A DNA stretch of 64,000 nucleotides from Liolophura sinensis. Taxonomy: Eukaryota; Mollusca; Polyplacophora; Chitonida; Chitonidae. The stretch spans positions 1 through 64,000 of the forward strand of contig NW_027018119.1 in NCBI RefSeq assembly GCF_032854445.1, in the 5' to 3' direction. The stretch's first letter is position 1, and each line of letters starts with the position of its first letter. A program made the translations under genes and the position numbers. The notes beneath the pieces were generated by a model. That model was not told the DNA's origin. It saw nothing but the letters and a program-made list of their open reading frames with translations, and made no database searches. This document shows, one piece after another, positions 12,091 to 25,512 of the stretch.

Positions 12091-15000
12091 TATATTCAAC
12101 TTTTGACTATAAGTTATGTGCCCTTCGGTAGCCCAGAAGACGTCAAATCTTTGGGCCAGGCCCATTTAACTCACCCAGCAATTGTCTTATTTCTAAGTCC
12201 AAGACAATCTCAATGTCTTTATCTACGTGTAGAAAAACCAGACCATTTGTACATAAAAAACACAAGGTACTTGATACAGTCTGCTGTAAAAAGTACAACT
12301 AAACACTGACAGACATTTATAAGGTGCCAAAAGATGCGGAATTGGGCCAGGCATGGGCAGCTGTTGAAAAATTGCAAATTTTCCTGGTTTCCATGGAGTA
12401 AGAGCCGTTGCTGGGCACGTGATTATGACATCAATGACAATTCAATTGTCACTACAGCCAAAAGTATTGGTCGGAGAGCAACGCGGTTTGCACCATTCGA
12501 TTTGTCGTCACAAAATACGTCGGATTAATCTCTTGTCAGCAGCACTAGAACAATTTTTCGAATTTGCATTTTTGCATGGTCTTTTTGTTAATTGAAATCG
12601 GCTACACTGTACTATGTACCATCGCGACTGGTCATTACTATATTCAACTTTTGACTATATGTTATGTGCCCTTCGGTAGCCCAGAAGACCTGAAATCTTT
12701 GGGCTAAGCGCATTTAACTCACCCAGCAATTCTGTCACTTCTAAGTGCAAGACAACCTCAATGTCTTTATCTACGTGTAGAAAAACCACACCATTTGTAC
12801 ATAAAAAACACAAGGTACTAGATACAGTCTGCTGTAAAAAGTACAACTGATCACTGACCTACATCAGTAAGGTTCCAAAAGATGCGGAATTGGGCCAGGC
12901 ATCGGCAGCTGTTTGAAAAATTGCAAATATCCCTGGTTTCCATGGAGTAAGAGCCGTTGTTGGGCACGTGACTATGACATCAATGATCATTCAATTGTCG
13001 CTACAGCCAAAAGTATTGGTCGGAGAGCAACGCGGTTTGCACCATTCGATTTCTCGTCGCAAAATACTTCGGATTAGCCGCTTACCAACAGCACTGGAAC
13101 GGTTTTTTTACTTTTGCATTTTTGCCTGGTCTTTTTGTTAATTTGAAATCGGCTACACTGTACTATGTACCATTGCGACTGGTCATTACTATATTCAACT
13201 TTTGACTATAAGTTATGTGCCCTTCGGTAGGCCAGAAGACGACAAATCTTTGGGCTAAGCCCATTTAACTCACCCAGCAATTGTCTTACTTCTAAGTCCA
13301 AGACAATCTCAATGTCTTTATCTATGTGTAGAAAAACCACACCATTTGTACATGAAAATCACAAGGTACTTGATACAGTCTGCTGTAAAAAGTACAACTG
13401 AACACTGACCCACTTCAGTAAGGTGCCAAAAGATGCGGAATTGGGCCAGGCATCGGCAGCTGTTGGAAAATTGCAAATTTTCCTGGTTTCCATGGAGTAA
13501 GAGACGTTGCTGGGCACGTGATTCATTCAATTGTCACTACAGCCAAAAGTATTGGTCGGAGAGCAACGCGGTTTGCACCATTCGATTTCTCGTCACAAAA
13601 TACGTCGGATTAGCCTCTTACCAGCAGCACTGGATCAGTTTTTCCACTTTTGCATTTTTACCTGGTCTTTTTGTTAATTGAAATCGGCTACACTGTACTC
13701 TGTACAATCGCGACTGGTCATTACTATATTCAACTTTTGACTATAAGTTATGTGCCCTTCGGTAGCCCAGAAGACGTCAAATCTTTGGGCCAGGCCCATT
13801 TAACTCACCCAGCAATTGTCTTATTTCTAAGTCCAAGACAATCTCAATGTCTTTATCTACGTGTAGAAAAACCAGACCATTTGTACATAAAAAACACAAG
13901 GTACTTGATACAGTCTGCTGTAAAAAGTACAACTAAACACTGACAGACATTTATAAGGTGCCAAAAGATGCGGAATTGGGCCAGGCATGGGCAGCTGTTG
14001 AAAAATTGCAAATTTTCCTGGTTTCCATGGAGTAAGAGCCGTTGCTGGGCACGTGATTATGACATCAATGACAATTCAATTGTCACTACAGCCAAAAGTA
14101 TTGGTCGGAGAGCAACGCGGTTTGCACCATTCGATTTGTCGTCACAAAATACGTCGGATTAATCTCTTGTCAGCAGCACTAGAACAATTTTTCGAATTTT
14201 GCATTTTTGCATGGTCTTTTTGTTAATTGAAATCGGCTACACTGTACTATGTACCATCGCGACTGGTCATTACTATATTCAACTTTTGACTATATGTTAT
14301 GTGCCCTTCGGTAGCCCAGAAGACCTGAAATCTTTGGGCTAAGCGCATTTAACTCACCCAGCAATTCTGTCACTTCTAAGTGCAAGACAACCTCAATGTC
14401 TTTATCTACGTGTAGAAAAACCACACCATTTGTACATAAAAAACACAAGGTACTAGATACAGTCTGCTGTAAAAAGTACAACTGATCACTGACCTACATC
14501 AGTAAGGTTCCAAAAGATGCGGAATTGGGCCAGGCATCGGCAGCTGTTAAAAAATTGCAAATATCCCTGGTTTCCATGGAGTAAGAGCCGTTGCTGGGCA
14601 CGTGATTATGACCCCAATGATCATTCGATTGTCGCTACAGCCAAAAGTATTGGTCGGAGAGCAACGCGGTTTGCACCATTCGATTTCTCGTCACAAAATA
14701 CGTCGGATTAGCCTCTTACCAGCAGCACTGGAACAGTTTTTCCACTTTTGCATTTTTGCCTGGTCTTTTTGGTAATTGAAATCGGCTACACTGTACTATG
14801 TACCATCGCGACTGGTCATTACTATACTGAACTTTTGACTATAAGTGATGTGCCCTTTGGTAGCCCAGAAGACGTCAAATCTTTGGGCTAAGCCCATTTA
14901 ACTCACCCAGCAATTGTCTTACTTCTAAGTCCAAGACAATCGCAATGTCTTTATCTACGTGTAGAAAAACCACACCATTTGTACATAAAAAACACAAGGT

Positions 15001-18000
15001 ACTTGATACAGTCTGCTGTAAAAAGTACACTTAAACACTGACCCACATAAATAAGGTGCCAAAAGATGCGGAATTGGGCCAGGCATCGGCAGCTGTTTGA
15101 AAAATTGCAAATATCCCTGGTTTCCATGGAGTAAGAGCCGTTGTTGGGCACGTGACTATGACATAAATGATCATTCAATTGTCGCTACAGCCAAAAGTAT
15201 TGGTCGGAGAGCAACGCGGTTTGCACCATTCGATTTCTCGTCGCAAAATACTTCGGATTAGCCGCTTACCATCAGCACTGGAACGGTTTTTTTACTTTTG
15301 CATTTTTGCCTGGTCTTTTTGTTAATTGAAATCGGCTACACTGTACTATGTACCATTGCGACTGGTCATTACTATATTCAACTTTTGACTATATGTTATG
15401 TGCCTTTCGGTAGCCCAGAAGACGTCAAATCTTTGGGCTAAGCCCATTTAACTCACCCAACAATTGTCTTACTTTTAAGTCCAAGACAATCTCAATGTCT
15501 TTATCTACGTGTAGAAAAAACACACCATTTGTACATAAAAACACAATGTACTAGATACAGTCTGCTGTAAAAAGTACAACTTATCACTGACCCACATCTA
15601 TAAGGTTCTAAAAGATGCGGAAATGGGCCAGGCATCGGCAGCTGTTAAAAAATTGCAAATTTCCCTGGTTTCCATGGAGTAAGAGCCGTTGCTGGGCACG
15701 TGACTATGACATCAATGATCATTCAATTGTCGCTACAGCCAAAAGTGTTGGTCGGAGAGCAACGCGATTTGCACCATTCGATTTCTCGTCACAAAATACG
15801 TCGCATTAGCCTCTTACCAGCAGCACTGGAACAGTTTTTCCACTTTTGCATTTTTGCCTGGTCTTTTTGGTAATTGAAATCGGCTACACTGTACTATGTA
15901 CCATCGCGACTGGTCATTACTATATTCAACTTTTGACTATAACTTATGTGCCCTTCGGTAGCCCTGAAGACGTCAAATATTTGGGCTAAGCCCATTTAGC
16001 TCACCCAGCAATTGTCTTACTTCTAAGTCCAAGACAATCTCAATGTCTTTATCTACGTGTAGAAAAACCACACCATTTGTACATAAAAAACACAAGGTAC
16101 TAGATACAGTCTGCTGTAAAAAATACAACTGATCACTGACCCACATCAATAAGGTTCTAAAAGATGCGGAATTGGGCCAGGGATCGGCAGCTGTTAAAAA
16201 TTGCAAATTTCCCTGGTTTCCATGGAGTAAGAGCCGTTGCTGGGCACGTGACTATGACATCAATGATCATTCAATTGTCGCTACAGCCAAAAGTGTTGGT
16301 CGGAGAGCAACGCGATTTGCACCATTCGATTTCTCGTCACAAAATACGTCGGATTAGCCTCTTACCAGCAGCACTGGAACATTTTTTCCACTTTTGCATT
16401 TTTGCCTGGTCTTTTTGGTAATTGAAATCGGCTACACTGTACTATGTACCATCGCGACTGGTCATTACTATATTCAACTTTTGACTATAAGTTATGTGCC
16501 CTTCGGTAGCCCAGAAGACGTCAAATCTTTGGGCTAAGCCCATTTAACTCACCCAGCAATTGTCTTATTTCTAAGTCCAAGACAATCTCAATGTCTTTAT
16601 CTACGTGTAGAAAAACCAGACCATTTGTACATAAAAAACACAAGGTACTTGATACAGTCTGCTGTAAAAAGTACAACTAAACACTGACAGACATTTATAA
16701 GGTGCCAAAAGATGCGGAATTGGGCCAGGCATCGGCAGCTGTTGAAAAATTGCAAATTTTCCTGGTTTCCATGGAGTAAGAGCCGTTGCTGGGCACGTGA
16801 TTATGACATCAATGACCATTCAATTGTCACTACAGCCAAAAGTATTGGTCGGAGAGCAACGCGGTTTGCACCATTCGATTTGTCGTCACAAAATACGTCG
16901 GATTAATCTCTTGTCAGCAGCACTAGAACAATTTTTCGAATTTTGCATTTTTGCATGGTCTTTTTGTTAATTGAAATCGGCTACACTGTACTATGTACCA
17001 TCGCGACTGGTCATTACTATATTCAACTTTTGACTATATGTTATGTGCCCTTCGGTAGCCCAGAAGACCTGAAATCTTTGGGCTAAGCGCATTTAACTCA
17101 CCCAGCAATTCTGTCACTTCTAAGTGCAAGACAACCTCAATGTCTTTATCTACGTGTAGAAAAACCACACCATTTGTACATAAAAAACACAAGGTACTAG
17201 ATACAGTCTGCTGTAAAAAGTACAACTGATCACTGACCTACATCAGTAAGGTTCCAAAAGATGCGGAATTGGGCCAGGCATCGGCAGCTGTTTAAAAAAT
17301 TGCATATTTCCCTGGTTTCCATGGAGTAAGAGCCGTTGCTGGGCACGTGATTATGACCCCAATGATCATTCGATTGTCGCTACAGCCAAAAGTATTGGTC
17401 GGAGAGCAACGCGGTTTGCACCATTCGATTTCTCGTCACAAAATACGTCGGATTAGCCTCTTACCAGCAGCACTGGAACAGTTTTTCCACTTTTGCATTT
17501 TTGCCTGGTCTTTTTGGTAATTGAAATCGGCTACACTGTACTATGTACCATCGCGACTGGTCATTACTATACTGAACTTTTGACTATAAGTGATGTGCCC
17601 TTTGGTAGCCCAGAAGACGTCAAATCTTTGGGCTAAGCCCATTTAACTCACCCAGCAATTGTCTTACTTCTAAGTCCAAGACAATCGCAATGTCTTTATC
17701 TACGTGTAGAAAAACCACACCATTTGTACATAAAAAACACAAGGTACTTGATACAGTCTGCTGTAAAAAGTACACTTAAACACTGACCCACATAAATAAG
17801 GTGCCAAAAGATGCGGAATTGGGCCAGGCATCGGCAGCTGTTTGAAAAATTGCAAATATCCCTGGTTTTCATGGAGTAAGAGCCGTTGTTGGGCACGTGA
17901 CTATGACATAAATGATCATTCAATTGTCGCTACAGCCAAAAGTATTGGTCGGAGAGCAACGCGGTTTGCACCATTCGATTTCTCGTCGCAAAATACTTCG

Positions 18001-19225
18001 GATTAGCCGCTTACCAACAGCACTGGAACGGTTTTTTTTACTTTTGCATTTTTGCCTGGTCTTTTTGTTAATTGAAATCGGCTACACTTTACTATGTACC
18101 ATTGCGACTGGTCATTACTATATTCAACTTTTGACTATAACTTATGTGCCCTTCGGTAGCCCAGAAGACGTCAAATCTTTGGGCTAAGCCCATTTAACTC
18201 ACCCAACAATTGTCTTACTTTTAAGTCCAAGAGAATCTCAATGTCTTTATCTACCTGTAGAAAAACCACACCATTTGTACATAAAAACACAATGTACTAG
18301 ATACAGTCTGCTGTAAAAAGTACAACTTATCACTGACCCACATCTATAAGGTTCTAAAAGATGCGGAAATGGGCCAGGCATCGGCAGCTGGTTAAAAAAC
18401 TGCAAATTTCCCTGGTTTTCATGGAGTAAGAGCCGTTGCTGGGCACGTGACTATGACATCAATGATCATTCAATTTTCGCTACAGCCAAAAGTATTGGTT
18501 GGAGAGCAACGCGGTTTGCACCATTCGATTTCTCGTCACAAAATACGTCGGATTAGCCTCTTACCAGCAGCACTGGAACAGTTTTTCCACTTTTACATTT
18601 TTGCCTTGTCTTTTTGTTAATTTGAAATCGGCTACACTGTACTCTGTACCATTGCGACTGGTCATTACTATATTCAACTTTTGACTATATGTTATGTGCC
18701 TTTCGGTAGCCCAGAAGACGTCAAATCTTTGGGCTAAGCCCATTTAACTCACCCAGCAATTGTCTTACTTCTAAGTTCAAGACAATCTCAATGTCTTTAT
18801 CTACGTGTAGAAAAACCACACCATTCGTACATAAAAAACACAAGGTACTAGATACACTCTGCTGTAAAAAGTACAACTGATCACTGACCCACATCTATAA
18901 GGTTCTAAAAGATGCGGAATCGGGCCAGGCATCAGCAGCTGTTAAAAAATTGCATATTTCCCTGGTTTCCATGGAGTAAGAGTCGTTGCTGGGCACGTGA
19001 CTATGACATCAATGATCATTCAATTGTCGCCGCAGCCAAAAGTAATGGTCGGAGAGCAACGCGGTTTGCACCATTCGATTTCTCGTCACAAAATACGTCG
19101 GATTAGCCTCTTACCAGCAGCACTGGGACAGTTTTTTTACTTTTGCATTTTTGCCTGGTCTTTTTGTTAATTTGAAATCGGATACACTGTACTATGTACC
19201 ATCGCGACTGGTCATTACTATATTC
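12091..19225 (+). repeat. Thirteen-unit higher-order repeat, copy 2 (~7.13 kb)
   Basis: Anchors 12334 to 18912. It begins close to the GGGCCAGGCCC variant near 12155, which is also at 5020 in copy 1. One unit breaks the pairing: the unit at 12334 has the CATGGGCAG and GACAATTC variants of units 6836 and 13968, not those of its positional partner at 5201. That is the mark of gene conversion or an offset exchange after duplication. Confidence 0.83.
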
Positions 19226-20011
19226 AAGTTTTGACTATAACTTATGTGCCCTTCGGTAGCCCAGAAGACGTCAAATCTTTGGGCTAAGCCCATTTAACTC
19301 ACCCAGCAATTGTCTTACTTCTAAGTCCAAGACAATCTCAATGTCTTTATCTACGTGTAGAAAAACTACACCATTTGTACATAAAAAACACAAGGTACTT
19401 GATACAGTCTCCTGTAAAAAGTACAACTGATCACTGACCCACATCAATAAAGTTCTAAAAGATGCGGAATTGGGCAAGGCATCGGCAGCTGGTTAAAAAA
19501 TTGCAAATTTCCCTGGTTTCCATGGAGTAAGAGCCGTTGCTGGGCACGTGACTATGACAACAATGATCATTCGATTGTCGCTACAGCCAAAAGTATTGGT
19601 CGGAGAGCAACGCCGTTTGCACCATTCGATTTCTCGTCACAAAATAGGCCGGATTAGCCTCTTAACAGCAGCACTGGAACAGTTTTTCCACTTTTGCATT
19701 TTTACCTGGTCTTTTTGTTAATTTGAAATCGGCTACACTGTACTATGTACCATGGGCGACTGGTCATTACTATATTCAACTTTTGACAATATGTTATGTG
19801 CCTTTCGGTAGCCCAGAAGACGTCAAATCTTTGGGCTCAGCCCATTAACTCACCCAGCAATTGTCTTACTTCTAAGTTCAAGACAATCTCAATGTCTTTA
19901 TCTACGTGTAGAAAAACCACACCATTCGTACAAAAAAACACAAGGTACTAGATACAGTCTGCTGTAAAAAGTACAACTGATCACTGACCCACATCTATAA
20001 GGTTCTAAAAG

Positions 20012-22760
20012 ATGCGGAATCGGGCCAGGCATCAGCAGCTGTTAAAAAATTGCATATTTCCCTGGTTTCCATGGAGTAAGAGTCGTTGCTGGGCACGTGA
20101 CTATGACATCAATGATCATTCAATTGTCGCCGCAGCCAAAAGTAATGGTCGGAGAGCAACGCGGTTTGCACCATTCGATTTCTCGTCACAAAATACGTCG
20201 GATTAGCCTCTTACCAGCAGCACTGGGACAGTTTTTTTACTTTTGCATTTTTGCCTGGTCATTTTGTTAATTTGAAATCGGATACACTGTACTATGTACC
20301 ATCGCGACTGGTCATTACTATATTCAACTTTTGACTATAAGTTATGTGCCCTTCGGTAGCCCAGAAGACGTCAAATCTTTGGGCTAAGCCCATTTAACTC
20401 ACCCAGCAATTGTCTTACTTCTAAGTCCAAGACAATCTCAATGTCTTTATCTACGTGTAGAAAAACTACACCATTTGTACATAAAAAACACAAGGTACTT
20501 GATACAGTCTCCTGTAAAAAGTACAACTGATCACTGACCCACATCAATAAAGTTCTAAAAGATGCGGAATTGGGCAAGGCATCGGCAGCTGTTAAAAAAT
20601 TGCATATTTCCCTGGTTTCCATGGAGTAAGAGCCGTTGCTGGGCACGTGACTATGACAACAATGATCATTCGATTGTCGCTACAGCCAAAAGTCTTGGTC
20701 GGAGAGCAACGCCGTTTGCACCATTCGATTTCTTGTCACAAAATACGTCGGATTAGCTTCTTACCAGCAGCACTGGAACAGTTTTTCCACTTTTGCATTT
20801 TTGCCTGGTCTTTTTATTTATTGAAATCGGCTACACTCTACTATGTACCGTCGCGACTGGTCATTACTATATTCAACTTTTGACTATAAGTTATGTGCCC
20901 TTCGGTAGCACAGAAGACGTCAAATCTTTGGGCTAAGCCCAATGAACTCACCCAGCAATTGTCTTACTTCTAAGTCCAAGACAATCTCAATGTCTTTATC
21001 TACGTGTAGAAAAACCACACCATTTGTACATATAAAACACAAAGTACGAGATACAGTCTGCTGTAAAAAGTACACTTAAACACTGACCTACATTATTAAG
21101 GTGCCAAAAGATGCGGAATTGGGCCAGGCATCGGCAGCTGTTTAAAAAATTGCAAATTTCCCTGGTTTCCATGGAGTAAGAGCCGTTGCTGGGAACGTGA
21201 TTATGATATCAATGATCATTCAATTGTCGCTACAGCCGAAACTGTTGGTCGGAGAGCAACGCGGTTTGCACCATTCGATTTCTCGTCACAAAATACGTCG
21301 GATTAGTCTCTTACCAGCAGCACTGGAACAGTTTTTCCACTTTTGCATTTCTGCCTGGTCTTTTTGTTAATTTGAAATCGGATACACTGTACTATGTACC
21401 ATCGCGACTGGTCATTACTATATTCAACTTTTGACTATAAGTTATGTGCCCTTCGGTAGCCCAGAAGACGTCAAATCTTTGGGCTAAGCCCATTTAACTC
21501 ACCCAGCAATTGTGTTACTTCTAAGTCCAAGACAATCTCAATGTCTTTATCTACGTGTAGAAAAACCACAGCATTTGTACATAAAAAACACAAGATACCT
21601 GATACAGTCTGCTGTAAAAAGTACACTTCAACACTGACCAACATCAATAAGGTGCCCATAGATGCGGAATTGGGCCAGGCATCGGCAGCTGCTAAAAAAT
21701 TGCAAATTTCCCTGGTTTCCATGGAGTAAGAGCCGTTGCTGGGCATATGATTATAACATCAATGATCAATCAGTTGTGGCTACAGCCAAAAGTATTGGTC
21801 GGAGAGCAACGCGGTTTGCACCATTCGATTTCTCGTCACAAAATACGTCGGATTAGCCTCTTACCAGCAGCACTGGAACAGTTTTTCCACTTTTGCATTT
21901 TTGCCTGGTCTTTTTATTTATTGAAATCGGCTACACTCTACTATGTACCGTCGCGACTGGTCATTACTATATTCAAGTTTTGACTATAACTTATGTGCCC
22001 TTCGGTAGCCCAGAAGACGTCAAATCTTTGGGCTAAGCCCATTTAACTCACCCAGCAATTGTCTTACTTCTAAGTCCAAGACAATCTCAATGTCTTTATC
22101 TACGTGTAGAAAAACTACACCATTTGTACATAAAAAACACAAGGTACTTGATACAGTCTGCTGTAAAAAGTACAACTGATCACTGACCCACATCAATAAA
22201 GTTCTAAAAGATGCGGAATTGGGCAAGGCATCGGCAGCTGGTTAAAAAATTGCATATTTCCCTGGTTTCCATGGAGTAAGAGCCGTTGCTGGGCACGTGA
22301 CTATGACAACAATGATCATTCGATTGTCGCTACAGCCAAAAGTATTGGTCGGAGAGCAACGCCGTTTGCACCATTCGATTTCTTGTCACAAAATACGTCG
22401 GATTAGCTTCTTACCAGCAGCACTGGAACAGTTTTTCCACTTTTGCATTTTTGCCTGGTCTTTTTATTTATTGAAATCGGCTACACTCTACTATGTACCG
22501 TCGCGACTGGTCATTACTATATTCAAGTTTTGACTATAAGTTATGTGCCCTTCCGTAGCACAGAAGACGTCAAATCTTTGGGCTAAGCCCAATGAACTCA
22601 CCCAGCAATTGTCTTACTTCTAAGTCCAAGACAATCTCAATGTCTTTATCTACGTGTAGAAAAACCACACCATTTGTACATATAAAACACAAAGTACGAG
22701 ATACAGTCTGCTGTAAAAAGTACACTTAAACACTGACCTACATCATTAAGGTGCCAAAAG
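20012..22760 (+). repeat. Dispersed higher-order block, left copy (five units)
   Basis: Variants in order: T (20012, CGCCGCAGCC), U (20562), Q-like (21111, GGGAACGTG), W (21662, GGGCATATGATTATAAC) and P (22211, GACAACAATG with GCCGTTTGC). The order T-U-W-P recurs at 30466, with the Q-like unit absent, so the two blocks are copies separated by about 10 kb of other repeats. Confidence 0.75.
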
Positions 22761-23861
22761 ATGCGGAATTGGGCCAGGCATCGGCAGCTGTTAAAAAATT
22801 GCAAATTTCCCTGGTTTCCATGGAGTAAGAGCCGTTGCTGGGAACGTGATTATGACATCAATGATCATTCAATTGTCGCTACAGCCAAAACTGTTGGTCG
22901 GAGAGCAACGCGGTTTGCACCATTCGATTTCTCGTCACAAAATACGTCGGATTAGCCTCTTACCAGCAGCACTGGAACAGTTTTTCCACTTTTGCATTTC
23001 TGCCTGGTCTTTTTGTTAATTTGAAATCGGATACACTGTACTATGTACCATCGCGACTGGTCATTACTATATTCAACTTTTGACTATAAGTTATGTGCCC
23101 TTCGGTAGCCCAGAAGACGTCAAATCTTTGGGCTAAGCCCAATGAATTCACCCAGCAATTGTGTTACTTCCAAGTCCAAGACAATCTCAATGTCTTTATC
23201 TACGTGTAGAAAAACCACACCATTTGTACATAAAAAACACAAGATACCTGATACAGTCTGCTGTAAAAAGTACACTTAAACACTGACCCTCCTAAATAAG
23301 GTGCCAAAACTTGCGGAATTGGGCCAGGCATCGGCAGCTGGTTAAAAAATTGCAAATATCCCTGGTTTCGATGGAGTAAGAGCCGTTGCTGGGCATGTGA
23401 TTATGACACCAATGATCATTCATTTGTCGCTACAGCCAAAAGTATTGGTCGGAGAGCAACGCGGTTTGCACTATTCGATTTCTCGTCACAAAATACGTCG
23501 GATTAGCCTCTTACCAGCAGCACTGGAACAGTTTTTCCACTTTTGCATTTTTGCCTGGTCTTTTTGTTAATTTGAAATCGGATACACTGTACTATGTACC
23601 ATCGCGACTGGTCATTACTATATTCAACATTTGACTATAACTTATGTGCCCTTCGGTAGCCCAGAAGATGTCAAATCTTTGGGCCAAGCCCATTTAACTC
23701 ACCCAGCAATTGTCTTACTTCTAAGTCCAAGACAATCTCAATGTCTTTATCTACGTGTAGAAAAACCACACCATTTGTACATAAAAAACACAAGGTACTT
23801 GATACAGTCTGCTGTAAAAAGTACAACTGATCACTGACCAACATCAATAAGGTTCTAAAAG
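22761..23861 (+). repeat. Two-unit repeat Q-R, copy 1 (1101 bp)
   Basis: The Q unit has GGGAACGTG and AAACTGTTGG. The R unit has the anchor changed to TTGCGG (23311) and GGGCATGTG. This copy and the next share TTTCGATGGAG in R, while R units further right have TTTCCATGGAG. Confidence 0.8.
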
Positions 23862-24962
23862 ATGCGGAATTGGGCAAGGCATTGGCAGCTGTTAAAAAAT
23901 TGCAAATTTCCCTGGTTTCCATGGAGTAAGAGCCGTTGCTGGGAACGTGATTATGACATCAATGATCATTCAATTGTCGCTACAGCCAAAACTGTTGGTC
24001 GGAGAGCAACGCGGTTTGCACCATTCGATTTCTCGTCACAAAATACGTCGGATTAGCCTCTTACCAGCAGCACTGGAACAGTTTTTCCACTTTTGCATTT
24101 CTGCCTGGTCTTTTTGTTAATTTGAAATCGGATACACTGTACTATGTACCATCGCGACTGGTCATTACTATATTCAACTTTTGACTATAAGTTATGTGCC
24201 CTTCGGTAGCCCAGAAGACGTCAAATCTTTGGGCTAAGCCCAATGAATTCACCCAGCAATTGTGTTACTTCTAAGTCCAAGACAATCTCAATGTCTTTAT
24301 CTACGTGTAGAAAAACCACACCATTTGTACATAAAAAACACAAGATACCTGATACAGTCTGCTGTAAAAAGTACACTTAAACACTGACCCTCCTAAATAA
24401 GGTGCCAAAACTTGCGGAATTGGGCCAGGCATCGGCAGCTGGTTAAAAAATTGCAAATATCCCTGGTTTCGATGGAGTAAGAGCCGTTGCTGGGCATGTG
24501 ATTATGACACCAATGATCATTCATTTGTCGCTACAGCCAAAAGTATTGGTCGGAGAGCAACGCGGTTTGCACTATTCGATTTCTCGTCACAAAATACGTC
24601 GGATTAGCCTCTTACCAGCAGCACTGGAACAGTTTTTCCACTTTTGCATTTTTGCCTGGTCTTTTTGTTAATTTGAAATCGGATACACTGTACTATGTAC
24701 CATCGCGACTGGTCATTACTATATTCAACATTTGACTATAACTTATGTGCCCTTCGGTAGCCCAGAAGATGTCAAATCTTTGGGCCAAGCCCATTTAACT
24801 CACCCAGCAATTGTCTTACTTCTAAGTCCAAGACAATCTCAATGTCTTTATCTACGTGTAGAAAAACCACACCATTTGTACATAAAAAACACAAGGTACT
24901 TGATACAGTCTGCTGTAAAAAGTACAACTGATCACTGACCAACATCAATAAGGTTCTAAAAG
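23862..24962 (+). repeat. Two-unit repeat Q-R, copy 2 (1101 bp)
   Basis: Anchors 23862 and 24412, directly following copy 1 and nearly identical to it by eye. It is followed by an S unit (24963), so the series reads P-Q-R-Q-R-S. This is a tetramer P-Q-R-S expanded by one internal Q-R duplication. Confidence 0.8.
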
Positions 24963-25512
24963 ATGCGGAATTGGGCAAGGCATTGGCAGCTGTTGAAAAA
25001 TTGCATATTTCCCTGGTTTCCATGGAGTAAGAGCCGTTGCTGGGCACGTGATTATGACACCAATGATCATTCGATTGTCGCTACAGCCAAAAGTATTGGT
25101 CGGAGAGCAACGCGGTTTGCACCATTCGATTTCTCGTCACAAAATACGTCGGATTAGCCTCTTACCAGCAGCACTGGAACAGTTTTTCCACTTTTACATT
25201 TTTGCCTTGTCTTTTTGTTAATTTGAAATCGGCTACACTGTACTCTGTACCATTGCGACTGGTCATTACTATATTCAAGTTTTGACTATAACTTATGTGC
25301 CCTTCGGTAGCCCAGAAGACGTCAAATCTTTGGGCTAAGCCCATTTAACTCACCCAGCAATTGTCTTACTTCTAAGTCCAAGACAATCTAAATGTCTTTA
25401 TCTACGTGTAGAAAAACTACACCATTTGTACATAAAAAACACAAGGTACTTGATACAGTCTGCTGTAAAAAGTACAACTGATCACTGACCAACATCAATA
25501 AGGTGCCCAAAG

